Source: JAFECT01 sp963838235
GTDB lineage: Bacteria > Pseudomonadota > Alphaproteobacteria > Caulobacterales > Caulobacteraceae
Assembly (NCBI GenBank): GCA_963838235.1
Contig: CAWIQJ010000002.1
Coordinates: 248,001-312,000, forward strand
DNA length: 64,000 nucleotides
Reading direction: 5' to 3'
The position numbers and the translations under genes were made by a program. This document shows positions 16,251 to 27,037 of this stretch, in pieces. The notes under the pieces were generated by a model, which saw only the letters and a program-made list of their open reading frames with translations, had not been told where the DNA came from and did not search any database. The stretch's first letter is position 1; every line of letters begins with the position of its first letter.

Positions 16251-16371
16251 GAACCGACCCGGGTCGGGCGCCGTTAGGCCCGGCCGCTGAGGCGGGGGAA
16301 GGAAATTCCACCGGCCCCTCTGGGGGCCGCGCGAACTCGGCTAAGCTCCCCTCGACCAGATGAGGACCGCC

Positions 16372-16989
16372 ATGGCCGACGCCCATCCCGCTCCCCCGCC
16401 TTCGCTCGAGCACGTGCGCAAGAACCGCAAGCCCCTGACCAACCCGCATAAGGCGCACAAGGACTCGCTCTCGGCGCTCGACAAGGCGGCATGCATCATC
16501 ACCGACAAGGTCGGGACGATGGGGTTCTTCCTTATCATTCTGGGCTGGACCGTGATCTGGCTGGGCTGGAACCTGCTGGCGCCGACGAAGCTGCGCTTCG
16601 ACCCCGGCATGGCGTTCGTGTTTTATCTGTTCATCTCGAACGTCATTCAGATCCTGCTGATGCCCTTGATCATGGTGGGGCAGAACATTCAGGGCCGCGC
16701 ATCGGACAAGCGCGCGCAGAGCGACCTCGAGATCAACATCAAGGCCGAGAAAGAAGTCGAGGTCATCCTGCAGCACCTCGAGTACCAGAACTCGATCCTG
16801 CTGGACCTGGTGAAGAAGGTGGACACCACCCTGGCCGACGCAGTCAAGACGCGTCACGCCCAGAACGAGGCGACGCGCTCGGCGATCGAGACCCTCGCCG
16901 GCAAGATGCACCAGCCGGTCCCGCCGACAACGGCGACCATCACCGACGACAACGCCGGCGATACGGCGCCGGACGACAAGAAAAAGTAG
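16372..16989 (+). CDS. DUF1003 membrane protein
   Basis: The 205-residue protein has two transmembrane helices (MGFFLIILGWTVIWLGWNLL and MAFVFYLFISNVIQILLMPLI), then the family hallmark IMVGQNIQGRASDKRAQSDLEINIKAEKEVE and a coiled-coil-like cytoplasmic tail. The ATG at 16372 is preferred because GAGG lies six bases upstream; an ATG at 16360 would add four residues. DUF1003 function is unknown. The gene is single and followed by a repeat. Confidence 0.88.
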   Translation: MADAHPAPPPSLEHVRKNRKPLTNPHKAHKDSLSALDKAACIITDKVGTMGFFLIILGWTVIWLGWNLLAPTKLRFDPGMAFVFYLFISNVIQILLMPLIMVGQNIQGRASDKRAQSDLEINIKAEKEVEVILQHLEYQNSILLDLVKKVDTTLADAVKTRHAQNEATRSAIETLAGKMHQPVPPTTATITDDNAGDTAPDDKKK

Positions 16990-17014
16990 GAAGCACGAAG
17001 GCCGGTCCCCACTC

Positions 17015-17154
17015 CGCTCATCCCCGCGAAAGCGGGGACCCAGGCTTTTTTGTCACGACTGCCGCCACAGGCGAAGGGTCCGCCTGTTCCCAAACATCGC
17101 CAGGACTGCTCTCAGCTAAAACACCTGGGTCCCCGCTTTCGCGGGGATGAGCGG
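17015..17154. repeat. Paired inverted intergenic repeat (BIME-like)
   Basis: CTCATCCCCGCGAAAGCGGG plus GACCCAGG (17018-17043) faces the inverse CCTGGGTCCCCGCTTTCGCG plus GGGATGAGCGG (17124-17154) across about 80 bases. Each arm is itself a hairpin (CCCCGC GAAA GCGGGG). The left arm is followed by CTTTTTT on the plus strand, so it may end the DUF1003 transcript. Confidence 0.8.
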
Positions 17155-17167
17155 ATTTTGTATGCCG

Positions 17168-17917
17168 CTAGAACAACCCCGCGCAGAGGTTGATCGTCAG
17201 GCCCAGGATCATCGCGTTGAAGGCGAAGGCGATGATCACATGGGCCGAGACGAGCCGGCGGATCGCCTTGGACTCGATGTTGATGTCCGCGGTCGCCGCC
17301 GCCGCGCCGATGACGATGGAGAAGTGCAAAAAGTCCCAGTAGTCCGGCGACCGGTCGCCGCCGGGAAACCACAGGCCCGCACGATAGGGCAGCTTGGCGC
17401 GCTTATACGGCGTCTCGTCCGGCGGAAAATCGTCGGTGACATTGTCCGGCGTCGCCGGTGGCGGCAGGGCCGGCAGATAGTAGTCGTGCGCGTAGTGCAG
17501 GGCGAAGACCATCTGAACGAAGAACCATGACAGCGCCACGGTCGCGACCATCAGGACGACGCGCAGCGACAGGAACGCGCCCTTGTCGATCTTGTTGGCG
17601 GAAATCTCCGCCACCACCGCCGCGATCGCGGCGACGGCGCCCAGCAGGCTGATCACCAGGACCGCGCCGCGCCCTTCGTCGAGGCGCCGCGCGCGCTGGG
17701 CCATGACGTGGGCGTCCACGGTCCGGCTCATCAGGCGGAAGACCATGGCGATGAAAACGAGCATCGCGACATCCCAGGCGGTCACCGCCCGCGTCGACCA
17801 TCGCCAGTCCCAGGGCGTCGCCGCGGCGACGACGACGAGGGTCAGGAAGGCCGCCGTGAACGAGGGCCGGCTCAGGATCGGCTGAAGGAATCGGGGGCTG
17901 CGCATCGCCTGGACCAT
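17168..17917 (-). CDS. DUF1345 membrane protein
   Basis: This predicted product of about 249 residues has five or so hydrophobic helices (FTAAFLTLVVVAAATPW, VAMLVFIAMVFRLMS, AVLVISLLGAVAAIAAVVAEI, VVLMVATVALSWFFVQMVFALHYAHDYY, IVIGAAAATADINIES) and the DUF1345 core WFFVQMVFALHYAHDYY plus PDYWDFLHFSIVIG. The start is uncertain: ATGs at 17917 and 17905 both give a sensible cytoplasmic N-terminus, and a longer reading to 17998 is charged and unlike the family. Function is unknown. Confidence 0.85.
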   Translation of the reverse strand: MVQAMRSPRFLQPILSRPSFTAAFLTLVVVAAATPWDWRWSTRAVTAWDVAMLVFIAMVFRLMSRTVDAHVMAQRARRLDEGRGAVLVISLLGAVAAIAAVVAEISANKIDKGAFLSLRVVLMVATVALSWFFVQMVFALHYAHDYYLPALPPPATPDNVTDDFPPDETPYKRAKLPYRAGLWFPGGDRSPDYWDFLHFSIVIGAAAATADINIESKAIRRLVSAHVIIAFAFNAMILGLTINLCAGLF

Positions 17918-18091
17918 GCCGGTTTGCGGAAGGCGCGTCACCGTGAGGCGGTTGCATTTCCCGGACCTTTCCGCAGGCTTGCTGGGCCGTCGCGCCATTC
18001 GCGCGCCGGGAGCGGGCGTTCGCCCCGCGCCGCTGGCGCTCGCCCGGACGAGCCCCTACGGTCAAGCCTCACCCTCATCCGGGAGTCCTCC

Positions 18092-19573
18092 GTGTCCTCG
18101 ATCCTCGCCCGTTCCGCGCGCCTGACCCTTCTCGCCGCCGCGGCCTGCGTCCTCGCTGCCCCGTCCGTCGCCGCGCCCAAGAAGCCCGCGCCGGCCGCAG
18201 CCCCCGCGTCGCTGCCGCTCGAAGCTACCGCCGTGAAGCTGCGCGACCGCGCCATGGCGGGTGAGGACATCTCGCTCGATTTCGTGCGCGAGCTGACCAC
18301 CCGATTCGGCCCGCGCCCGGCGGGTTCGCCGAACGAGCAGGCGGCGGCGGCCTGGGCGGCCGACAAGCTGCGCGCGCTCGGCTTCGACAATGTCCAGATC
18401 CAGCCGTTCCCGGTCACCGGCTGGTCGCGCGGCTCCGACCACGCCGAACTGGTCACCGCCCAAGGCATCGTGCAGCCGATGGTCGCCATCTCGCTCGGCG
18501 AAGCGCCCGGCACGGGTCCGGGCGGCGTCGAGGGCGAGGTCGTCGTCTTCCCCGATCTCGAATCCCTGGCCGCCGTCCCCGATGGTTCGCTTGCGGGTAA
18601 GATCGTTCTGGTCGATCGCAAGATGGTGCGCATGCAGGACGGCTCGGGCTACGGTCCGATCAGCCACATCCGCACCACCGGTCCGCTGGTCGCGGCCAAG
18701 AAGGGCGCAATCGCCTTCATGCTGCGGCAGGCGGCCACCGACAACAACCGCGTCGGTCACGCGGGCACCACGCGCTACGGCGACGACGGCAAGGTTCCGA
18801 TCCCGGCCTTCTCCCTGACCATTCCCGACGCCGATCAGATCGACCGGCTCGAGGCGTTGGGCGAACCGGTGCGCGTGCGCCTGATGTCGGGCGCGACCTA
18901 TGTGACCGGCACGCACAGCCAGAACATCATCGGCGAGATCCGCGGCCGCGAGCATCCGGAAGAAGTGATCCTGATCGGCGCCCACATGGACAGCTGGGAC
19001 CAGGGCACCGGCGCCACCGACGACGGCACGGGCGATGCGATCATCGTCGCCGCCGCCAAGCTGATCCAGGAACTGCCGGTGCGCCCGCGCCGCACCATCC
19101 GCGTGGTGTTCTACGGCTCCGAAGAAGTGGCGCAACCGAACCCGCCCGGCGGCGCGTTCGGCGGCTATGCCTATCTGAACGCGCACAAGGACCAGATCGC
19201 CCAGCACGTGATTGCCGGTGAGAGCGACTTCGGCTCGGACCGCATCTACGCCCTCAGCCTGCCCAAGAGCGTCCAGGGTTCGCCCTTCGCCGAACAGGCG
19301 CGCCGGGTGCTCGACCCGATCGGGGTTCTGATGTCGCCCGACCCCGCCGGCGACGCGGGCGAGGACGTCGGTCCCACCGTCGAAGCGGGCGTCCCCGCCT
19401 TCGGCCTCGCCCAGGACGGCATGCGCTATTTCGACCTGCACCACACCCCGAACGACACCTTCGACAAGATCGACCCGGCGCAACTGCACCAGAACGTGGC
19501 GGCCTGGGCCGCGTTGCTGTGGCTGATCGCGGACAGCGACGTGGACTTCAGGAAGCCGGCGGCGAAGCAGTAG
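18092..19573 (+). CDS. Secreted M28-family zinc peptidase
   Basis: The 493-residue protein starts at a GTG with GGGAG six bases upstream and has a Sec signal peptide ending near PSVAAPK. A PA domain (about 150-290) is inserted before the catalytic core. The M28 zinc ligands are visible: HMDSWDQGTGATDDGTGD (His, bridging Asp), YGSEEV (catalytic and ligand Glu), ESDFGSD (Asp) and LHHTPNDT (His). It should be an extracytoplasmic aminopeptidase or carboxypeptidase (glutamate carboxypeptidase-like); specificity is not determined. Confidence 0.93.
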   Translation: MSSILARSARLTLLAAAACVLAAPSVAAPKKPAPAAAPASLPLEATAVKLRDRAMAGEDISLDFVRELTTRFGPRPAGSPNEQAAAAWAADKLRALGFDNVQIQPFPVTGWSRGSDHAELVTAQGIVQPMVAISLGEAPGTGPGGVEGEVVVFPDLESLAAVPDGSLAGKIVLVDRKMVRMQDGSGYGPISHIRTTGPLVAAKKGAIAFMLRQAATDNNRVGHAGTTRYGDDGKVPIPAFSLTIPDADQIDRLEALGEPVRVRLMSGATYVTGTHSQNIIGEIRGREHPEEVILIGAHMDSWDQGTGATDDGTGDAIIVAAAKLIQELPVRPRRTIRVVFYGSEEVAQPNPPGGAFGGYAYLNAHKDQIAQHVIAGESDFGSDRIYALSLPKSVQGSPFAEQARRVLDPIGVLMSPDPAGDAGEDVGPTVEAGVPAFGLAQDGMRYFDLHHTPNDTFDKIDPAQLHQNVAAWAALLWLIADSDVDFRKPAAKQ

Positions 19574-19585
19574 CCTTTTTAACGT

Positions 19586-19729
19586 CCGCTCATCCCGGCG
19601 AATGCCGGGACCCAGATCGTAAGGCGGGACGCGAAACGGTTGTCGTTGCGTTCGCGGATGGACATGGGTCAAAATTTCTAAACCGACGCGCCATAGAATC
19701 TGGGTCCCGGCATTCGCCGGGATGAGCGG
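19586..19729. repeat. Paired inverted intergenic repeat, second family member
   Basis: CTCATCCCGGCGAATGCCGG plus GACCCAGAT (19589-19617) faces ATCTGGGTCCCGGCATTCGC plus CGGGATGAGCGG (19698-19729). It has the same plan as the repeat at 17015-17154, with CTCATCCC and GGGACCCAG ends conserved and the central hairpin diverged. It separates the M28 peptidase from the next gene. Confidence 0.8.
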
Positions 19730-19743
19730 AGAGTGAGGGTGCT

Positions 19744-20259
19744 GTGGCCCTGATGCGGAGCGGTTCAACGCGGTCGCTCACGAACGGAGAGCGTGGGTTG
19801 GCGAGCGAAATGTTCGGCGACGCTCTGGACCTCACCCCGATCCGCATCCTCGCCTGTCCGCCGGGCTGGAACCGCGCCTTCGTCGCCGGCCGGTGGTTCG
19901 GGCGGGACTGGGTGGTCTATCCCGCCAAGGAGGCCCTCGCCGATTTCGCCGCCGCCCCGCTCGCCGCCCAGGCGACCTTCGTCCACGAGCTGACCCACGT
20001 CCACCAGGCCCAGACCGGGGTGAACCTGCTCTTCGCCAAGCTCAAGGCTGGCGACGACCGCGCGGCCTATGCCTACCACCTCCACGGTGAGCGACCGTGG
20101 GACGCGCTCAACATCGAGCAGCAGGCCACCCTGGTCGAACACCTGTTCCTGTCTCGCCGCGGCATAGGCACGCCCTGGCCGGCCGAGACCCTGGCGCGCC
20201 TCTGCCCCCTGAACGGCCTTCACCCAAAGTCACTTCCCCCCACGCCTTGGTCCCGCTAA
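19744..20259 (+). CDS. HELTH-motif zincin-like protein ('Vgr-related' in Alphaproteobacteria)
   Basis: A protein of about 171 residues carrying the zinc-metalloprotease consensus HELTH in TFVHELTHVHQAQTG (about residues 78-92). The rest (RILACPPGWNRAFVAGRWFGRDWVVYP before it) resembles proteins that I recall being annotated vgr-related in Alphaproteobacteria. There is no signal peptide. The GTG at 19744 gives the longest reading; a start at the ATG 19810 is possible. Ten bases separate it from mccB. Substrate is unknown. Confidence 0.65.
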   Translation: MALMRSGSTRSLTNGERGLASEMFGDALDLTPIRILACPPGWNRAFVAGRWFGRDWVVYPAKEALADFAAAPLAAQATFVHELTHVHQAQTGVNLLFAKLKAGDDRAAYAYHLHGERPWDALNIEQQATLVEHLFLSRRGIGTPWPAETLARLCPLNGLHPKSLPPTPWSR

Positions 20260-20269
20260 TCCGGGGGCC

Positions 20270-21877
<1,608 letters not shown>

Positions 21878-21898
21878 GGCGCGTTACACGCCGCGCCG

Positions 21899-22033
21899 TC
21901 GCGCTTGCTGGGTCCTCGACGCCGGCGAGCTGCCGCTCCCCGTCGTCAAGGATGACGAAAACATCAAAAAATTGGCGTCATCCTTGAGGTTGCGCGGCGC
22001 TCAGCCGCGCGACGTCGAGGACCCAGCAAGCGC
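21899..22033. repeat. Inverted-repeat intergenic element
   Basis: GCGCTTGCTGGGTCCTCGAC (21901-21920) faces GTCGAGGACCCAGCAAGCGC (22014-22033), an exact inverse. Inside is a second pair, AAGGATGACG (21949) and CGTCATCCTT (21976). The same nested pattern is at 12016-12121. It separates the convergent mccB and acetyltransferase genes. Confidence 0.8.
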
Positions 22034-22078
22034 TGCCCTGAGTGAACGCCTCCAACGCCATTACCCAGTTCGGCGTGT

Positions 22079-22615
22079 TCAAGACGTAATCCCCGGCGGC
22101 AGGTCCAACGCGCGGCGATAACGCAACTCGTCCACCCACATCCCCCACATCCGCTCGCGCCGATGCAGGTCGTCGAAGATCCAGCCGTCGCGGCGGTAGA
22201 AGCGTTCGGCCTTGGCGTTGCCCTCGAGCACCCACAGCACCGCGTCCTGGAAGCCCTGAACTTTCAGCCGCTCGCGCGCCGCCGCGATCAGGGTCCGGCC
22301 GACGCCCGCGCCCCAGAGGTCGGGATCGACGTAGAGGGCGTTCAGTTCGCCCCAGCCCGGTACGTCCGGATCATGCGAGGGCGAGACGGTGGCGAAGCCC
22401 ACGATCTCGCCGTCCTCTTCGGCGACCAGGGTCCGCGGCTGTTGCGGACTACGGGTGGCGAAGGTGTAGCGCTGCGCCCGCGATTCCGGCCGCATCCTCG
22501 CCAGCATGGAGCGGTCGAGCAGGTCCCAATAGGCCGCTCGCCACGAGCGCACGTGCACCCGGGCCACGGCCATCTCGTCTCCCGGTCTCGCCAGTCGCAC
22601 CTCCATCCCCGCCAT
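22079..22615 (-). CDS. GNAT family N-acetyltransferase
   Basis: About 178 residues starting MAGMEVRLARPGDEMAVARVHVRSWRAAY. The acetyl-CoA binding motif A is LYVDPDLWGAGVGRTLIAAARERL (Q/R-x-x-G-x-G/A pattern) and motif B is VLEGNAKAERFYRRDGW. The start is placed at 22615 because further upstream the frame runs into the divergent hydratase gene and lacks family similarity. The acceptor substrate is unknown. It interrupts the leucine-degradation genes on the opposite strand. Confidence 0.88.
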   Translation of the reverse strand: MAGMEVRLARPGDEMAVARVHVRSWRAAYWDLLDRSMLARMRPESRAQRYTFATRSPQQPRTLVAEEDGEIVGFATVSPSHDPDVPGWGELNALYVDPDLWGAGVGRTLIAAARERLKVQGFQDAVLWVLEGNAKAERFYRRDGWIFDDLHRRERMWGMWVDELRYRRALDLPPGITS

Positions 22616-22698
22616 ATGGGGCTCCGCGCGGCCGAGCTTGAGTCCTTGGCGCGAACCGCCCTGCTGGTTTATGCGTTCGCCCTGACCAGGAGCTTCCC

Positions 22699-23577
22699 AT
22701 GTCCGATCCCACCATCCCCGGCGACCCAATCTCGGGCGAGCCCACCTTCACGGATCCGGTGGTGGACGACCCCGCGCCGGACGCGGAAACCGGCACCGTT
22801 CTGACGAAGGCGACGCCCGAGGGCGTGGCTACGGTGATCCTCAACCGGCCGCAGAAGAAGAACGCCTTCAACCAGGAGGTTATCGGCGGCTTGCGCGAAG
22901 CGTTCGAGACGCTGCACGGGGCCGACCATGTGCGGGTGGTCTTCGTGCGCGGCGCGGGCGGCAGTTTCTGCGCGGGGGCGGACCTGGAGTGGATGCGCGA
23001 CAGCATCGACTGGGACGAGGCCGACAACCGCGACGACGCCTTCCAGCTCGCGCGCATGTTAAAGGCGCTGCACGACATTCCGGTCCTGACCGTGGCCCTG
23101 GTCGACGGCTCCGCGTTCGGCGGCGGCGTCGGGTTGGCGGCGGCGTGCGACATCACGATTGCGACCAAGGCGACGAAATTCGCCTTCTCCGAGGTGAAGC
23201 TCGGCCTGATCCCGGCGACCATCTCACCCTATGTCATCGAGGCCATCGGCGCGCGCCGCGCGCGCAGCCTGTTCTGCACCGGCCGGGTGTTCGACGCCGA
23301 CTTTGCCGAGAAGATCGGCCTGGTGCAGGAGGTGGTCGCCGACGCCCGCGCGCTCGGCGCTGTGGCCCAGGGCATCGCGCAGGAGACGATGAGCGCGGCG
23401 CCGCAGGCCATGCGCGAGTCCAAGCGTCTGGTCGCCGCCGTGCGCGGCCGCGCCATCGACGACGGCCTGATGCAGGAAACTGCCCACCTGATCGCCAAGA
23501 CGCGCGCCGGCGGCGAGGGGCAGGAGGGGGTCCGCGCCTTCCTGGACAAGCGCAAACCGTCCTGGATGACAAACTGA
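22699..23577 (+). CDS. liuC: Enoyl-CoA hydratase, probable methylglutaconyl-CoA hydratase
   Basis: The 292-residue crotonase has the oxyanion-hole sequences GAGGSFCAGADLEWM and DGSAFGGGVGLAAACDI, and catalytic-region FSEVKLGLIPATISPYVIEAIG. The ISPYV stretch after LGLIPA is typical of methylglutaconyl-CoA hydratases. It hydrates 3-methylglutaconyl-CoA to HMG-CoA, the step after the carboxylase encoded on both sides. An acidic, proline-rich N-terminal stretch of about 30 residues precedes the usual domain start and is unusual. Confidence 0.88.
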   Translation: MSDPTIPGDPISGEPTFTDPVVDDPAPDAETGTVLTKATPEGVATVILNRPQKKNAFNQEVIGGLREAFETLHGADHVRVVFVRGAGGSFCAGADLEWMRDSIDWDEADNRDDAFQLARMLKALHDIPVLTVALVDGSAFGGGVGLAAACDITIATKATKFAFSEVKLGLIPATISPYVIEAIGARRARSLFCTGRVFDADFAEKIGLVQEVVADARALGAVAQGIAQETMSAAPQAMRESKRLVAAVRGRAIDDGLMQETAHLIAKTRAGGEGQEGVRAFLDKRKPSWMTN

Positions 23578-23674
23578 GGTCAGGCAGGTTATCTGGCGCG
23601 CCTGACGGGCGAACCGGATTCCGGTTCCGTAGGTCGTGGCCAAAATGCTAGAAGTCTGGTGAACGGAACTCGCC

Positions 23675-24712
23675 TTGGGGGCGCGTGTGGCTCGTGATTT
23701 CGATCTTCTCGGCGGCGCTTCGATCGGCGGCTGGCTGCGCTGGCGCAAGAAGCATGAGACTCTGGCCCCGGTCGGCACGCCCTGCCCCAACTGCGAGACG
23801 CCGCTGCAGGGGCCCTATTGCTACAACTGCGGCCAGCTGGCCGAACAGTTCGAGCGGTCGATCTGGCATCTGGGCGTCGAGGCGTTCGAAAGCTTCTTCC
23901 ATTTCGACGGCCGGCTGTTCCAGACCATACCGAAGCTCGTCCTGCGGCCGGGCCGACTGACGCGGGAGTATCTCGACGGCAAGCGGGCCTTCCAGATCCC
24001 GCCGCTGCGCATGTTCCTGATCGTCATCCTGGTGCTGTTCTTCGCCGCGGGCGTGAACATGGGCGCCACGGGCAAGCAGGCGGTCAACTTCAACGCCGTT
24101 CCGCCCACGGCCGCACAGAAGGCGACCGCCGATGCGGCGCGCGCGAAGGCGGCGCAGAGCGTGAAAGCCGCCCTGGCGCGGGTGAACGCCGGCGCCGATG
24201 CGAAGACCGGCGACGACAACGTCAATGTCAACCTGGGCGACGACAAGGACGCGCCCTCTTCGGCCTTCGGGAAATGGTTGAAGGAGCACGGCAAGCTGGT
24301 GATGCAGAACCGGCACGAGTTCACCATGCTGCTGGAAGAGCGCGCCCACTGGGTGGCCATCGGCATGCTGCCGATCGCGGCCTTGATCCTGGGCCTGCTG
24401 TTCGTGTTTCAGCGACGGTTCTACCTGTTCGACCACCTGATCTTCACCATGCACTCCCTGTCGTTCCAGGGCCTGCTGCTATCGACGATCTTTCTGCTGG
24501 ATGCGCTCAATGTGACCGTGCTGAGCGAGGTCGCGAGCTGGCTGAGTTTCGCCGCGCCGGTGCATCTGTTCGTCCACATGCGCGGCGCCTACAAGACATC
24601 GATCTTCGGGACGCTGTTGCGGATGGTTCTGCTGTGGGTGTTTTCGGTCCTGGGCTTTGTGGCGCTGTTCACAGCCCTGATCTGGACCAGCATGGCGGCC
24701 CTGGAACACTGA
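23675..24712 (+). CDS. DUF3667 zinc-ribbon membrane protein
   Basis: The 345-residue protein has an N-terminal zinc ribbon (PCPNCETPLQGPYCYNCGQ, four cysteines), an amphipathic linker with LRPGRLTREYLDGKRAFQIPPLRMFL, and four to five transmembrane helices. This matches DUF3667, of unknown function. A large Ala/Lys-rich loop (about 125-190) lies between the first and second membrane parts. The start is uncertain: TTG at 23675 or GTG at 23687. It separates the hydratase from mccA with no obvious metabolic link. Confidence 0.85.
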   Translation: MGARVARDFDLLGGASIGGWLRWRKKHETLAPVGTPCPNCETPLQGPYCYNCGQLAEQFERSIWHLGVEAFESFFHFDGRLFQTIPKLVLRPGRLTREYLDGKRAFQIPPLRMFLIVILVLFFAAGVNMGATGKQAVNFNAVPPTAAQKATADAARAKAAQSVKAALARVNAGADAKTGDDNVNVNLGDDKDAPSSAFGKWLKEHGKLVMQNRHEFTMLLEERAHWVAIGMLPIAALILGLLFVFQRRFYLFDHLIFTMHSLSFQGLLLSTIFLLDALNVTVLSEVASWLSFAAPVHLFVHMRGAYKTSIFGTLLRMVLLWVFSVLGFVALFTALIWTSMAALEH

Positions 24713-24777
24713 GGTCACCGAGCCCTTAGCGCCTGAAGGGTATCGCCTAGGGACCCCGGCCGCGTTATGGGACGGCG

Positions 24778-26778
24778 ATGTTCAAGTCCGTCCTGGTCGC
24801 CAATCGCGGCGAAATCGCCCGTCGGGTCTTCCGCACCGCCAAGCGGATGGGTCTGCGCACCATCGCCGTCTATTCCGAGGCCGACGCCGAAGCCCTGCAC
24901 GCCCGCGAGGCCGACGAAGCCGTCCTGATCGGGCCCGCACCGGCGCGGGAGAGCTATCTGGTCGCCGAGAAGGTACTGGCCGCCGCCAAGGCCACTGGGG
25001 CCGAGGCCATCCACCCGGGCTACGGCTTCCTCAGCGAGAACGCCGCTTTCGCCGAAGCGGTGACCAAGGCGGGCCTGGTCTGGATCGGACCGCCGCCCTC
25101 TGCGATCCGGGCCATGGGGCTGAAGAACTCCGCCAAGAAGCTGATGATGGAGGCGGGCGTGCCGGTGACCCCCGGCTACCTCGGCGACGACCAGAGCGAA
25201 AAGACCCTGGCTGCGGCCGCAGGCGAGGTCGGCTATCCGGTGCTGATCAAGGCGGTGGCCGGCGGCGGCGGCAAGGGCATGAAGCGGGTCGACGCGGCCG
25301 GTGATTTTGCCTCAGCCCTCGCATCGGCCCAGCGCGAGGCCAAGGCCGCTTTCGGTGACGACCGCGTGCTGATCGAAAAATACGTCACCCGCCCGCGCCA
25401 CATCGAGGTGCAGGTGTTCGGCGATACCAAGGGCGACGTCGTCCACCTGTTCGAACGCGACTGCTCGCTGCAACGCCGCCACCAGAAGGTGATCGAGGAA
25501 GCGCCGGCGCCCGGCATGGACGCAGCGACCCGCAAGGCCGTCACCGACGCGGCCCTGCGTGCGGCCAAGGCGGTCGGCTACGTCGGCGCCGGCACGGTGG
25601 AGTTCATCGCCGACGCGTCGGAAGGGCTGAAGCCCGACCGCGTGTGGTTTATGGAAATGAACACGCGGCTGCAGGTCGAGCACCCGGTCACCGAAACCAT
25701 TACCGGCCAGGATCTGGTCGAATGGCAGTTGCGCGTCGCCGCAGGCGAGCCGCTGCCGCTGAAGCAAGCAGAGATCAAGATTTCAGGTTGGGCCATGGAG
25801 GCGCGCCTCTACGCCGAGGATCCGGCGCGCGGCTTCCTGCCCTCGATCGGCTCGCTCGACCATTTCGTCCTGCCGGAGGACGAGATCCGCGTCGACACCG
25901 GCGTCGAGGAAGGCGGCGAGGTCAGCCAGTTCTACGACCCGATGATCGCCAAGCTGATCGCCCGCGGTGACACGCGTGAAGCGGCCGCCGCGACCCTGGC
26001 GGCGGCCTGCCGCACGGTGGAAGTCTGGCCCGTGCGCACCAATGCGGCGTTCCTGGCGCGCTGTCTCTCGCATCCGGATTTCGTTGCAGGCGACGTCGAC
26101 ACCGCTTTCATCCCGTCGCGGCTGAACGAACTGGTCGCCACGCACCTGTCGTCGGACGCCGCTGTCGCCGCGCTCGCGCTCGCCGCTGAAGACGCCGCGG
26201 CCGAGTTGGGCCTGCCGTCGGAGAGCGACCGTTTGAGCCCGTGGCAGGCGACACCGGACGGCCTCTACGGATTCCGTTTGAACGCGTCCGCGCGCACCGA
26301 ACACCACGTCGAACTCGCCGGTGAAGACATACGAGGCTCCGCCTGTCCGACCGCGTCCGGCGAATGGCGCTGGCAGGTCGACCGCGACGGCGAGACGGAA
26401 GAGGCGCTTGTATTGCACGAGCAGGTGCTGGTCGGCGAACGCCGAGCGCTCAACTTCATCCGCACCGACGAGGGCGCGGTGCTGTTCGACGATGGCGCGG
26501 CGTTGGAAGTGCGCGAAAGCGAGATCGCCGGTTACGCGGAGGCCGGTGACGTGGTGTCCGACGGCGCGCTGCGTTCGCCCATGCCCGGCAAGATCGTGGC
26601 CGTCCAGGCCAAACCCGGCGACAAGGTCGAAAAGGGCCGCCCTCTGGTGGTGCTCGAAGCGATGAAAATGGAACACGCGCTGACGGCGCCGTTCGATGGG
26701 GTGGTGATCGAACTTCCGGTCAAGGTCGGCGATCAGGTCAGCGAGGGCGTGTTGCTCGCCAAGGTGGAGGCGTCCTGA
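24778..26778 (+). CDS. liuD: Methylcrotonyl-CoA carboxylase, biotin carboxylase/BCCP (alpha) subunit
   Basis: The 666-residue protein begins with the biotin carboxylase domain (FKSVLVANRGEIARRVFRTA, then IHPGYGFLSENAAFA, VLIKAVAGGGGKGMKRV for ATP binding, FMEMNTRLQVEHPVTE for the active site), a middle BT-like region, and a C-terminal biotinyl domain with the biotinylated lysine in VLEAMKMEH. It carboxylates its biotin with bicarbonate and ATP and works with the beta subunit at 20270. The middle region favours MCC over acetyl-CoA carboxylase. Confidence 0.95.
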   Translation: MFKSVLVANRGEIARRVFRTAKRMGLRTIAVYSEADAEALHAREADEAVLIGPAPARESYLVAEKVLAAAKATGAEAIHPGYGFLSENAAFAEAVTKAGLVWIGPPPSAIRAMGLKNSAKKLMMEAGVPVTPGYLGDDQSEKTLAAAAGEVGYPVLIKAVAGGGGKGMKRVDAAGDFASALASAQREAKAAFGDDRVLIEKYVTRPRHIEVQVFGDTKGDVVHLFERDCSLQRRHQKVIEEAPAPGMDAATRKAVTDAALRAAKAVGYVGAGTVEFIADASEGLKPDRVWFMEMNTRLQVEHPVTETITGQDLVEWQLRVAAGEPLPLKQAEIKISGWAMEARLYAEDPARGFLPSIGSLDHFVLPEDEIRVDTGVEEGGEVSQFYDPMIAKLIARGDTREAAAATLAAACRTVEVWPVRTNAAFLARCLSHPDFVAGDVDTAFIPSRLNELVATHLSSDAAVAALALAAEDAAAELGLPSESDRLSPWQATPDGLYGFRLNASARTEHHVELAGEDIRGSACPTASGEWRWQVDRDGETEEALVLHEQVLVGERRALNFIRTDEGAVLFDDGAALEVRESEIAGYAEAGDVVSDGALRSPMPGKIVAVQAKPGDKVEKGRPLVVLEAMKMEHALTAPFDGVVIELPVKVGDQVSEGVLLAKVEAS

Positions 26779-27037
26779 CTCCTCCTCCCCCGAAAAGCGG
26801 CAGCGTTCGGGGGAGGTGGCCCAGGGGACCGGAGGGGGCGTACGGCGCCTCGACGATCAGGAAATTTATCCACAGACACACCGTCAGAAGGTTTTAGCCC
26901 CGCACTTCCGGCGCGCGCCCTCCGTCGCTCCGCGACACCTCCCCCGTTTTCTGCCGAAATCGGGGGAGTAGAAGATGATACCACCCTTGGACCCGCCCCC
27001 CGCGACCGCTACCTTGCCCCCATGAAGTCTGCATCTG

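Noticed and set aside
26866..26874. A DnaA-box-like TTATCCACA
   Set aside because: A single copy with no further boxes, AT-rich unwinding region or dnaA/parAB neighbours; not enough for an origin.
26779..27021. GGGGGAGG-type inverted sequences downstream of mccA (possible repeat element)
   Set aside because: CTCCCCCGAA and TTCGGGGGAG arms are visible and probably belong to a common intergenic repeat, but I could not define ends or a second copy in the window.
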